The notes: generated from the letters alone by a model not told the origin. A stretch of DNA of 64,000 bases from Sesamum alatum (GCA_034509735.1 JACGWO010000011.1:24784979-24848978), one strand, 5' to 3'; shown: positions 46,696 to 57,207, counted from the first letter of the stretch. Translations and numbers: made by a program.

Positions 46696-47269
46696 TACTC
46701 GTCGTCCAAGCATGTGCCAACACGATCAAAGTAGACGGATTCATCTTCGTCATCGTCATCGGAAGGCCACTCCCCAAACAAAATCCATAATGCATTCCAT
46801 TGTGGCTCGGGTGCCTTGACGTAGCACTTACCAATTGTTTTAGCCTAGTAAAAAAAGGCGTCCAATACTATTTAAATGTATCCACAAAATTTCTAATGAG
46901 GTCATCGTATGAAGAAATAATTACGGGAATCATAAATTATGATAATAAAAGCACATCGTTATACCTTTGCAATTTGCTCCCACACATACTTATCCGTCGA
47001 GATCGTGTTCTTTTTTGGATCCACTCCACTACTACTAGGCTTGTTATCCATGAGAAAACTTGATGCCGGATTTTCAGCTTAGCCAAACGACGTTGACAGT
47101 AAGAGTACGACAGAGTTGATCCATACCGAGCATTTATGTCGAACAATGCACAAAGAACAACATGACAGTTAACCCGATCGTGGTGAAAGGCCCCCTTGCG
47201 GTGATGGGCAAGCAGAGACTGGATGAAGGTGTCTTCGATTTCGGGGGTGCAATGCTCACAGTAGAACAT
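46696..47269 (-). pseudogene. Third Myb/SANT-like gene of the Harbinger element, frameshifted and stopped
   Basis: Exon 47269-46965 starts MFYCEHCTPEIEDTFIQSLL and continues through YCQRRLAKLKIRHQVFSWI. Near 47025 the frame breaks at ..VEW and resumes one base off as DPKKNTISTDKYVWEQIAK, the conserved W-D..N....D..W-E block. The simplest explanation is one lost G in TGG-GAT. Exon 2 from 46844 encodes KAPEPQWNALWILFGEWPS followed by an acidic run (DDDDEDE), then TAG at 46698-46696. Similar coding continues past the stop (VISEEPSWWAFVQEYYAS), so the stop is premature. It resembles the 44302-44950 gene in layout more than it does the plus-strand ORF1. Confidence 0.68.
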
Positions 47270-47887
47270 TTTGTGTTGCCAGTAAAATCATCTCCAACCA
47301 TTACGGCAAACAACAACGTAACAAGTAATGCTTTGAAGGGGGGAGTGAAGCAAATAGAGGGAGAAGATAGCACTTGAGATGTGTTCAAGAATACATATAG
47401 CAATAGGTGAATGGGGGTTTATATAGAAACCACTCCACCTACTTCTATTACAATGGGTAGTAATGGCACTTAATTTTTTCAATATAATAATTAAATACCC
47501 CTTGAAAAGTGTATTTTATTTTATTTAATGGGACACACGACCATGCCATAACAAATTAGAAGGATATCAGAAAATTTGTGTATAAATATATTTATAGAGT
47601 TAAATTGACATTGCTTTATAAAGTTGTGTTTCATAATTTGATGATAAAAAACATAGGGGCCAATTAATTGTATATTGAAAATGCGTAGATGGGATGTCTA
47701 TGTAACACTGTAATGAGCAAGGGAAAATAAACAATATTTACATTCCGCCCAACATACTATGGCATGGGATATTAGGATTGTCTTGGTCTACATATTGCAT
47801 ATCTAATGCATAATTGGTTTACGACTTGCACACAAAACATTCAAAACCGACACCAAAACAACATAATAAATTACATACTTGTTGCAA

Positions 47888-48413
47888 TTACACGCACACG
47901 ATCATTGCCCGTGAATAGAGAATGAGGAGAACTAGTATTATAACACAGGCAACGATGCCACAGAGACGATAAAGCACAATATCGTCCTCTCGTGCCTCGA
48001 GTACACGCAGCTTCTGCCCATACTCCTTCACTTGTTTTTCTTGGTTGTTCAATCTCTTCAACAGTCCAGGTATAACATCCTTCGACCTACGGCACATTGG
48101 TGGATCAATCCACTCAAAGACACCACAATAATTTTCCTTCAAAGTGAAACCCGTACTTGTTAACAATCGAACATCAAAATTGAGGATGGGGGTATATAGT
48201 AAGTGTGGTCGAATTTACAACGACGACATACCACATCCCCCGAACAACTTCGGAACGACAACCATGATTTGAGTTAGTCCATGATGTACGGACGACAAGA
48301 TCCTGACCACATTTGCAGATGCGAACAATTTCGGGTTCATTGCTGCCCATGTTGTTAGTGTATGAATGACCGGTTGAATGGCTTTGTGATTGATTACTTG
48401 CAGAACGATTCAT
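47888..48413 (-). pseudogene. GRF-type zinc finger, coiled-coil, C-terminal membrane anchor (At4g04775-like)
   Basis: The minus-strand exon from 48413 reads MNRSASNQSQSHSTGHSYTN, then the GRF finger start CKCGQDLVVRTSWTNSNHGC. One base later (near 48247) the frame slips into FRSCSGD, supplying the next cysteine. After an intron, exon 2 gives ENYCGVFEWIDPPMCRRSKD (last GRF cysteine and the family's invariant WxDPPMC), a short leucine-containing coiled coil (VIPGLLKRLNNQEKQVKEYG) and a terminal hydrophobic helix (RLCGIVACVIILVLLILY), stopping at 47888. This matches the plant family annotated 'uncharacterized protein At4g04775-like'. GRF fingers bind single-stranded nucleic acid in better-known proteins; the role of these small membrane-anchored plant versions is unknown. 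It is broken by a single 1-base deletion. Confidence 0.75.
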
Positions 48414-49557
48414 CTACATCCTCAACAATTCAGTTCATAATGTCTTACAAAACAAAATTTCATGAAAACTACATGAAATCAACAATACAAGTAATGAGAT
48501 GTATCACCAATGGAAATTACCAATAGAGGATGAAAATGTATTGGAAGATTGATTGAAAATATCTTACAAATAACATAATATATCCTATAAACAGCAAAAT
48601 ACAACATTAATCATACTTCAATGAATTAATAATTAAATTCTACCAAAAATTAACGAAATGCCAAAGATAGAGAAAGCGTTGGTGTCAATCCAAACATATT
48701 AATTTTTATGCTCCGCCATTAATTGTGCCAATAAATCCGTAAAATACATAGTCATTTACGTGTGGTAGAACCCATAATGCTAAGATATACATTTGAGGGA
48801 ACTATTAAAAGGTAACAAGCTAGATGATGGATCCCATTTGTAAGGCTAATAAATTCGATCCAAACATTGGTTATCAATTCTATGGAAACATTGGTAATCA
48901 ATAAAATCGAATCATTGCTAATTTCACCTATCCAAACATTGTACTCCTTATGACTGAAAAAAAATTTAAATGGCCAGGGGTGCATCTGATGCTTGAAATG
49001 GACAAATAAACCGTAACATAACTATGACCCAAACTCTTCAAACATCACTCTAGAAAGTTTAAGCAAATAAACCACTTTGGATGAGTTTGATAAACAAGAT
49101 CAAAAGAACCGAAAATCATTTTTTTTATTTGATTCAAAGAGTTGGCCGACGGACAAACTTTTTCGTTGCGAGACTTCGGAATGATGCCTTGTTCACCTCT
49201 ACACGACCAAGCCACCCACAGATCCAAATGACCGATCCACTGCTGAAGAATGTATGAGGGAGCTCCGACAGATTGCAAAAGTGGGAAGCTTCACACTATG
49301 GAGCTGAAGAAGTGGGTTGTAGGAGTGTTACTCTTACACTCAACATGTCTTTTCAATACTTTTTAGTACAAGGGTAAAGCATAATTTCACCAAATGCACT
49401 ATTTGGGTACACCAGAGTCAAAGTTAATCATGCATAAATCCTAATTATTAAAAAGCAAGCAAATAAAGTACTAATCAATCCTACTTGCTCTAATCCCACC
49501 TTTAATCACATTTTTTTCAATCCTTGCCTAATCCATACCCATAAAGTAAAGATGACC
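48414..49557. other. Right subterminal region of the Harbinger element
   Basis: Non-coding AT-rich DNA runs from the GRF gene to the right TIR. It contains small direct repeats (TCCAAACATTGG/GGAAACATTGG near 48850-48900) that could be subterminal binding sites, but this is not demonstrated. Confidence 0.4.
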
Positions 49558-50019
49558 TTAGCTTATAATAATCAAGAAACAAACAAAGCTAAATTTCATT
49601 AAAACTGCCAGTACATTTGAAATTCATCACAGATAGTGAAAACCTATATTATCAAAAGAAACATGAGTATCTAAAAATAATGATTAAAAAATAACACTTT
49701 AAGGCTTCCTTATATAAATTATCCTTTACCTTGATAAATGTAAGTGTAGAAATATTTCGGCCGTCTAGTATTAAGAAATTTTTTAATGTCCAGTTTTTTC
49801 ATCGATGATTTCACTTGATATCTTTTAGAGAAAGCAGCAATCATTCTACCAGTTGTACTATCATTGCTAATTGCATTCTCCATGCTAGGTTAGAGATTTC
49901 ACAACTTTGTGGTTTATTTTTCTGTTGTTTTTGCATACCCACTATTCATAAACCAACACAAAAATTTCTAGCCAGTTTCTTTGACTTATTCAATCTTTCA
50001 ATGCACACTCACCTAATCC

Positions 50020-50045
50020 ATATATATATATATATATATATATAT
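50020..50045. repeat. (TA)n microsatellite
   Basis: About 13 TA units lie in the AT-rich gap between the Harbinger element and the MULE. The gap 49561-50311 holds no gene. Confidence 0.9.
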
Positions 50046-50320
50046 GAATTAATCGGTGTATTTATCATATTTTTACAGTTTTTGTACTAAATATATTTAA
50101 CTTAGATTAAATTGATTTATAGATATAAATCTGAAAATACATAAAAATATATTTTTGTAGTCTCGATATTGAATTTTGAGAAATAAATTTAATTTATGTT
50201 TTTCTTTAATACATAGAAATATATCTATAGTCTCGATATTGAATTTTTAGAAATAAGCTTGAATATTTTTCTCTTGATTTCAATATCTTCAAAAGAGTTA
50301 TTGAATATACATGTTTTTAT

Positions 50321-52085
50321 GAGAAAATTGCAATTTTGGTACCATTATATAGGGCATGTTGCAAATTTAGTACCAAAATTTAAAGAATATCTTGAACAAG
50401 TACCACAATTTAGCCTCAGCTTGCAAATATGATACCTCTGTTAAAAATTTAATGGAATGACCACGTGTATTGCACGTGACCGTTAATTGAGGCCTGTTTG
50501 GCGGGCCAAAAACAACCTTTATCTGTTTTGGATGAAAATGGGGGATCCCAACCTTATTTTTAAGCTACTTCCAACCTATTTTCACCATTATTTCGTCATA
50601 TTTTCACCATTCTTTTTCTTCCAATCATTTTTATGTAAACTTTTTTTTGCCTATTTGTGATGTATTTTTCTTTTTTAATGCTTTAAACCTATATTGAATA
50701 ACTAACTTGTAAACAATGAGTAAGAAACAATAAATAAAAAAAATCCGAAATTTTGCATTTTCGAATTTCTGCATTGCCAAAAGATATATCATCTGCATTG
50801 CCAAAAATACATAGAAAAGTTGTTTCACGGTACATCAAAAACTTAGGGATGGAAGTGTTTGCACTATGTCAATACATCATCAAAGAAAAATCTAATGTGT
50901 TCTTGCACTATACCATCCAAAAACAGACGAAAGAATCATCTCATAATGTTCTTTCCCACTTCATCGAACCATTATGCTATGGAATCACATCATGTTTAAA
51001 AACATGGGAAACAGGAAAATAAATAAAGTGAATAAACATATTATGAAACAGAAAAAATATGTTGATATAGAAAAAATTGAAACAGAAAAATGAAAAAAAA
51101 AATAAAACTTAAACAGAAATAATGAATCAGAAAAATAGAAACAAAAACAAAAAAAATAAATAGAAAAATAAAAACAAAAACAGAAACAAAAACCGAAAAC
51201 TAGAGAACTGAAACAGAAATTGAAAAAAAAAATACTAAAACAAGTAAACTGAAACCTGAGGCATTTGAAGGCTTTATAATTTTGATCCTCTTGTTCCTGC
51301 TTCGAGTTTTTTTCCTTGCCTGATTCAAACAATTAAAACGATTGAAGCGAAACAAAAACAACCAAAAAAAAAAAAAATGCTTGTGATAAAATCAAATAAA
51401 ACAAATCACTTACATTTAACTCCAGTTGAGAATGAGTGGTTTGGACACCTTGATCAGGTTGAGTGTCTTGGTCTTGCATTGGAATATCATTTTCTTGACT
51501 CATTTCCTCTTGTGGTTGTGTCTGCCTGGTTTTTTCGTCGGGAAGAAATCTTTCTGCAAATTTTCTCCATTCACACCCTTTCTTGTTATGCCCTTCTCCA
51601 CCACAAAAATGACAGTGTACTTTCCATCTTTTCTTATTCAGCTTAATTGACCCTTTCTTTTCTTTGCTTCTTTTTTTCTTTTCATTAGGGTCTTCATTTG
51701 CCGATGGCTTTCTAGTCTTCTTTGACTTTCCTTTTTTTCTCCCATTTAAGGCACAATTTTCTTTGATGATTCAGAATTTTTTTGTGAAGATTTGGGGCTA
51801 GGGCTTTCAGTCGTGCAGAGAGAGAGGAAGGATTTGTGAGTGGTTAATTTCTTTTTTTATTTGCTGTAATTTCAATTTTACCCCACACCACATGTGCCTT
51901 CCACATTATTTTGACCGGTCATGTGTTCACTTAACGGCCACGTGCTATTTCGTTAAATTTTTAATGGAGGTATCATATTTGCAAGTTGAGGCTAGATCGT
52001 GGTACCTGTTTCAAGCTATTTTTGAAATTTTGGTACTAAAGTTGCAACATACCCTATATAATGGTACCAAAATTGCAATTTTATC
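50321..52085. mobile_element. Mutator-like element (MULE), 1765 bp, perfect 9-bp TSD
   Basis: The left TIR starts GAGAAAATTGCAATTTTGG (50321) and the right TIR, reverse-complemented from 52085, starts GATAAAATTGCAATTTTGG. The inverted arms remain alignable for about 170 bp (through TTTAGCCTC..CTTGCAAATATGATACCTC). Both sides carry the identical nonamer TGTTTTTAT (50312-50320 and 52086-52094), the diagnostic MULE target duplication. The interior retains a transposase C-terminal fragment (see 51410-51800) but no catalytic core, so this is a non-autonomous deletion derivative. The intact TSD suggests it is younger than the nested copies upstream of ANGUSTIFOLIA. Confidence 0.88.
51410..51800 (-). 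pseudogene. C-terminal fragment of a MuDR-type transposase with CCHC zinc knuckle
   Basis: On the minus strand an open frame reads ENCALNGRKKGKSKK, a very basic stretch, then KLNKKRWKVHCHFCGGEGH and NKKGCEWRKFAE. The CHFCGGEGHNKKGC block fits C-x2-C-x4-H-x4-C, the zinc knuckle that follows the SWIM domain in plant MULE transposases. It ends in a Gln/Glu-rich tail (DIPMQDQDTQPDQG) and a plausible donor (AAT|GTAAGT near 51413). The DDE catalytic region and SWIM domain are missing. The plus-strand frames over the same bases are shadows. Confidence 0.72.
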
Positions 52086-52094
52086 TGTTTTTAT

Positions 52095-52955
52095 ATACTT
52101 AAGAAAAAAGATAAAAAAAATAATGTTGATTAGATTTTTTTGTATGAATATTAATATTTTTTATTTTTTATTTAAAAAAAGCTTGTTAGATAATATTTAT
52201 TAGATTCTTTTCGATAAATTCAATACTTTTAATTCTTTATATAAAAAAGTTATTAGATAATGAATTAATTCTCTTTTCGAGGAATACTAATATTTTTAGT
52301 AGTTATATAAAAATATGTTATATTCCATTTGTCAAAATAGAGCTCATTAAGCCTGTCCACGTCTACGCATACGTGGCGCTTAGGTGGATAGTTTCAATAA
52401 TTATGTTTTATTATATATAAACAAGAAAAAGATTAGCACGGTGTCGGACACGTCTGGACACGTTTTGGATTTTATTTTTAATTTTAAAAGTTTTGGACTA
52501 TTTAAAAAAAATAGTTTTGAGCTAAATAAAAAGGAAAAAATAATTCACTTTTCTCAAACAAAAAATTTTGGGATGAAATTACTAAAAAATCGAGAGATAG
52601 TATACTAATTTAACTAATTTGGATGATTAGAAATTTTTTTATTGAATACTTTTTAAAATATACTAATTATGAATATCTTTAGAGTCATGTATTTGGATAA
52701 AAATTTAAATATAACACATGCTTATTTTTTGTTTTATCTTGATATTTTTCATATTGCATATTTTAATTGCATGAGAAATTTAGAATATATATAAAAATTA
52801 TATATATATATAGCTATATCAGTACCATATCATATTTTAATTTTTTGAATTTTTTTTCTATCACCATATCCGTGTCTATACATTATAGGCACCGATCCTT
52901 GTGCTTATTGATGTCCTTAGTTTCGTTATTAATATTATTAACTAAACGCTCACAA
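52095..52955. other. Intergenic AT-rich DNA between MULE and kinase promoter
   Basis: No gene or well-defined element was found. Several imperfect copies of AAAAGYTTRTTAGATAAT occur near 52180-52260. Confidence 0.4.
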
Positions 52956-53014
52956 TATCTATTCCTTACTTGGAACAATTCTATTGTATCTATACTCTCT
53001 TAACATTGTAATCA

Positions 53015-53251
53015 TTAGTCGTGGCACGTTGTCTCTGCGTGCCTATAAAATAATATTACACGTTTTAAAGTTATTGTAAATAAGAAAATATATATATTAA
53101 TCAATACATTGCATTTAAAAAGAAAGAAAGAAAGAAATGAAACGAAAACTAACTTAGGGGTGTTATCTGTATAGTCAAAAAATTGGTGTTGCGGTGTAAG
53201 TAACTGCCATTTATTAGTGAAAATGAGGTTTGCTTTATATAATAGTATAGA
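53015..53251 (-). mobile_element. Small Helitron-like element
   Basis: Read on the minus strand it starts TCTATACTATTATATAAAG (from 53251). It ends with a hairpin (GGCACG, 9-nt loop, CGTGCC at 53043-53023), a short spacer, then CTAA (53018-53015) followed by T. The 5' TC, the GC-rich 3' hairpin and the CTRR-T terminus are the Helitron hallmarks; no coding is present. An A before the 5' TC is not found, so that side is uncertain. Confidence 0.6.
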
Positions 53252-53460
53252 CATATAAAATAATATCGCATGCTTTAAAGTTATTGTAAATAAGAAAATA
53301 TATATATTAATCAACACGTGCATTAAAAAAAAAAGAAAGAAAGAAATAAAACGAAAGCTAACTTAGAGGTATTATCGGTATATAAAAAAATAATATTACG
53401 GTATAAGCAACCGCCGTTTATTAATAAAAACGGGATTTGCTTTATCTATATCTATACTAT
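53252..53460 (-). repeat. Tandem second copy of the Helitron-like unit
   Basis: This repeats most of the preceding element, including GTTATTGTAAATAAGAAAATATATATATTAATCAA-type sequence, the GAAAGAAAGAAA block and the GGGATTTGCTTTAT end. It lacks the terminal hairpin and starts at ATATAAAATAATAT. From here to 53771 the sequence is a further diverged AT-rich repeat resembling the units at 57689-58305. Confidence 0.65.
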
Positions 53461-53836
53461 ATATTATTAGAGAGGGTCAATTTGGTGTCCAAATTAATTG
53501 GTCTGCCATTTTTTAAAAAAATAAATTAATATATTATTTTTAAATTCTCCACTCATTCCATAACTATCTTTTGATAATTTTTTCTTTCTCGTGCATTCTT
53601 ATTTTTTACATATTATTTTATCAATATATATACACTAATGTTTCACTCAATAAAAAAAATAATATAATTTATCAATATATTTTATTTAATTTTTTTTTAA
53701 AAAATTTATGCACATATAGAATGTGCCAAGACCTACTACTATATGAGTAAAGATACTATTCTAACAGTACGTATCTATTCCTTACTTGGAACAATTCTAT
53801 TGTATCTATCCTCCTCTTAACGTTGTAATCATACGA

Positions 53837-53870
53837 TTCTCTCTCTCTCTCTCTCTCCATATATATACAT
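53837..53870 (+). promoter_or_regulatory. CT microsatellite and TATA region of the kinase gene
   Basis: A (CT)n tract is followed by CATATATATACATA (TATA-like, about 53859-53868). If this is the functional TATA box, transcription would start near 53895. That affects the choice between the two in-frame ATGs (53891 and 53924). Confidence 0.45.
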
Positions 53871-53890
53871 ACGTGTATGTATCAGCAGAT

Positions 53891-56800
53891 ATGATTTTAT
53901 GTCGCGCTGTGGTAATTGTGCCAATGGCTAAGGCCTCGTTTATCAGAGCAGAGCAACCGATGGCTCCAGATCTCGCAGCCGACCGTGCGATCCTCGGCGG
54001 CGGAGGTGCCTCTCGCCGCCGCGACATCGTGTTTGTTGTGAATCCCCGAGGTTTCTCTCAAATTTACGCGTTTGGTAGTCTTAATAACATTTTAGATTCA
54101 CATAAGAGCAAACTCTCACTTACACGCCGTGTTTTCTTTGTGCTGAAGCTGTCGAATCCTAATTTTACGTGTTTTTGGGACTCCGTGGTCTGTTTTATGT
54201 TGTTGGACTGTGATTTCTATGCTTGGACGTTGCAGTCTAGTGTCAAACACTGATGAAACATTTTCCTTTTCCTGGTTTATTGCAAAAGAAAACAAAAAAA
54301 GAAAAAAGAAAAAAAAAGCGAGGGCTTGTACATGCAAAATTGAGATAGAGATTTTGAGTTAATGTTTCATTTCTTAGTTTCATGATATTCATTTGAGATT
54401 GAGAAAGTCTCCAATGTTTTTGTACTCATCCTGTTAGAAAAGAAACTGTGATGAAAATTCCTTCTTCATTGGTCCATCTTTTCTTTTTCACTCTTTTCTC
54501 TGCTGAAACCGGGTCTAAACCACGTCGAAATGGTTGAAATTGAGTAGGAGCTAATGGAAGGACTGGCAAAGAGTGGAAGAAACTGTTGCCTTACCTGAGG
54601 TCTCGTCTCGGTTCTGATTGTAACGTGAGTGAACTTTTTTTTTTTTTTTCAAAGAGCAATGTGAATCTTGATTTTGTTGCGTCTGTTGTATATTGAGCAA
54701 TGAAGCTGCTTGTTCTGTCGATAAATAAATTGCTGGTTCTATATCCTAATGCTTTTTCCATATTGTGGTTAGATATGTGAATCTTTGACTTCTGGTCCTT
54801 GTCATGCCATTGACATTACAAGGGAGGTGAGCTTTAGCTATTGTACTTCTGAGTTCTGACTGCATGTTGCTCAAGTGTGGGAATTGACAGTTATTCTATT
54901 TCCAGGCTATACGTGAGGGGGTTGATGCTGTGATTGCTGTTGGAGGTGATGGAACTCTTCACGAGGTGCATTTTGTTTCTCCTTCAGGAAGAATCTACGT
55001 TTATTATTTGCATGAACAGAAATTACTCTTGACAAAATTACTTAATTTTAGCTGATTGTTATCCCTCTACTTAATAGCTGTAAATTACAAGTAGATAGCA
55101 ATATAATAATGGTTCTGATAATTTTTTATGGCCACTAGTGAGACACACATTAAATATTGAAACAATTTGGTGGTTGTAAGACACAAAATAATGACATCTA
55201 TGGATGGAAGAGTTTATCAATTTAGATCAGTGAAGAGCCATTAACATTTTATTTCCATAATGTAGCCCCTATTTCTTGTGGCATACTTCCTTTCTCATTG
55301 TTCGAGAACGATGACTGAGAAGATCATCATCTGTGTCAAATTTAGTGTTAAGGTGAAGTAGCACTCAATTGTCGGGGTAATGCCTCTTAATGTAATTTCT
55401 TCTTCCAAAACTGAAAAACCAAGGTTATTGTAGCCATCTGACATTCATCATAAGTGAAACCTTCCAGTGCTGCTCAATTTGGACCCTATTCTCAAAGCCT
55501 AGTTAATCTGACATCTGCAGGTTGTTAACGGCTTTTTCTGGGCTGGGAAACCTGTTTCTAATCATGATCAGAAGGCTGTCCGTACAACTGCTCTTGGCGT
55601 AAGTGATGATCACTGTGTTATATGTTCAGATAGTGGAGTACCTTAATGGTGAAGTTTAGTTCATGTGTTAGTCTCCTTTTCAATGGCTAGATGCGATCGA
55701 TCAGAAAAACTTATGTTTCTTGTCCTTCTAACAGCTTATTCCCTTGGGTACTGGTTCAGATTTTGCCAGAACATTTGGCTGGTCAGTTCGATCTCCTGCT
55801 GCTGTTATCTGTAGATGAGTATTTCATTCCTACAATAATTGCTTTCTTTTTTTGGCTCAGGAAGAATGATCCTCATGATGCCATTGAACGCATTGCTAAA
55901 GGTATTCAAAATGCTCCTTCTATTTTTAGCATTATTGTTGGCAGATATTTTGCCTTGTTAAGGTCTTAACTCTGTGCAACTCAAACCAAATCATCTGCTT
56001 TTTTGTTCTCATCTCACTAAGTTATGTTTCAGGGGTGAAATCTCAAGTTGATGTTGGAGTTATTAGTGGAGAAAGTGGAGACCCACATTATTTTATAAAT
56101 GTTGCTGATATTCATTTGTAAGCAGTACAGAGCATATTTAAGCTATGGTCTTGGCTGAAAAATCCATCTACTTTATCGTCCCTCATTCTTTTAACCTTTC
56201 AGGAGTGCAAAGGCTGGTTATTATGCTTCAAGATACAAGAAGTTTGGAAGTCTCTGTTATGTAATTGGTGCTTTGCAAGCATTTTTCAGTCATCATAACA
56301 AGGACCTTAGAATAAAGGTTAGCAGGTTATCAAAATTTCCCCTGCAATACTGCCCTGCATTAACTTAAGAGATATGCCTTACTTTCTTGGTTCCCTAAGA
56401 TATTCTGCCCTGTTTGTTAATCTTGTCAAGGTCGATGATGGTGATTGGGAAGTATGCTCCCAGGTAACAGCTCTCTGCATTGGGAATGCCAAATATTTTG
56501 GCGGTGGGATGAAGATTTCACCGAATGCCCACCCGTCTAGCAGGAACTTTGAGGTGGAATGATTAACTGTCTGACTATAACCCCCCCCCCCCCCCCTCCA
56601 CCCACCGACACCCAAAAAAAAAAAAGAGAAGGTTCACTGTAACGTACTTCTTGTTCAGGTGGTTATTCTTCAGGACTTCAAATGGTATGACTTCATTCTC
56701 AAACTACATAAGCTATACAACGGGACACACTTATCTGTGAAAAATGTATCTTCAAGAAGGTAAAGTTGGTTTTGAAAGTTGTAATTTCGTCCATATCTTT

Positions 56801-57207
56801 TCATTACTAGCTTAAAGTGCGGGGTTTTGGAGCTGTGGGCCTATGTATTATTATAGTTTACCAAAATTGTTGGAAACGGAAATGCTGCTTGCATGTATGA
56901 TAACACATAACGTAAATTATCATCTATGTTATCTATTTGCGATCTAATGTAAGGTTTTCTCTATCTTGGGGTACTTGTGTTTGGTATCAATTCTTACCAT
57001 GTGGCTTGTAGTCTAGCTCTAAATGTTTGTTGGATATAATCTGATTACACACAACTTTATGCATCATCTCCTCCCAGAGCATGTTCTATTGAAGTTGAAG
57101 ACATTGGTAGCAGTCGAAGTATTTTCGTCCAGTCAGATGGGGAATACTTGGGATTCCTCCCAAGGAGGTTTACCATTTTACCCGGCGCTATTGAGATGAT
57201 ATGCTAA
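53891..57207 (+). CDS. Sphingoid long-chain-base kinase 2-like (DAG-kinase catalytic fold)
   Basis: Twelve exons: 53891-54050, 54548-54624, 54773-54826, 54906-54965, 55521-55598, 55735-55781, 55861-55901, 56033-56117, 56203-56317, 56431-56553, 56659-56759 and 57078-57207. They give 356 aa with all phases consistent. The fold signatures are [20 protein letters not shown] (residues 47-66), the nucleotide-binding [17 protein letters not shown] (GGDGT at 110-114), and [14 protein letters not shown]. The C-terminal half has [37 protein letters not shown] and [20 protein letters not shown], typical of the YegS/SPHK/DAGK superfamily. The closest named plant protein I recall is Arabidopsis AT2G46090 (LCKB2, 364 aa), which uses ATP to phosphorylate sphingoid bases and is annotated mitochondrial. 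The ATG at 53891 gives a hydrophobic leader ([10 protein letters not shown]); the alternative at 53924 (MAKASF) gives 345 aa and fits the TATA position better. Substrate is inferred from family only. Confidence 0.9.
56581..56596 (+). repeat. C homopolymer (16 C) in kinase intron 10
   Basis: The run sits in a 105-bp intron, 27 nt from the donor and about 60 nt from the acceptor, so it takes up a large share of the intron. Confidence 0.9.

Larger units (their letters stand above)
38997..49557. mobile_element. Large (10.56 kb) PIF/Harbinger element carrying five decayed genes
   Basis: The left end reads GGGCATCTTTACTT (38997) and the right end, reverse-complemented from 49557, reads GGTCATCTTTACTT: 13 of 14 identical. 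Both ends are flanked by TTA (38994-38996 and 49558-49560), the 3-bp TWA target of PIF/Harbinger elements. Inside lie a DDE_4 transposase and a Myb/SANT ORF (plus strand), then two more Myb/SANT-like genes and a GRF zinc-finger gene (minus strand). Known autonomous elements of this superfamily usually carry only the transposase and one Myb/SANT protein in a few kb. All five genes have frameshifts or stops. The single pair of TIRs suggests one element, but nesting of older elements inside it cannot be excluded. Confidence 0.75.
52956..53832. repeat. ~60-bp direct repeats flanking a Helitron-derived block
   Basis: The segment 52956-53014 (TATCTATTCCTTACTTGGAA, continuing to TTGTAATCAT) is repeated at 53772-53832 with only a few changes. 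Between the copies lies about 760 bp of repeat DNA, including two Helitron-like units. The right copy runs into the core promoter of the kinase gene. Confidence 0.82.
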
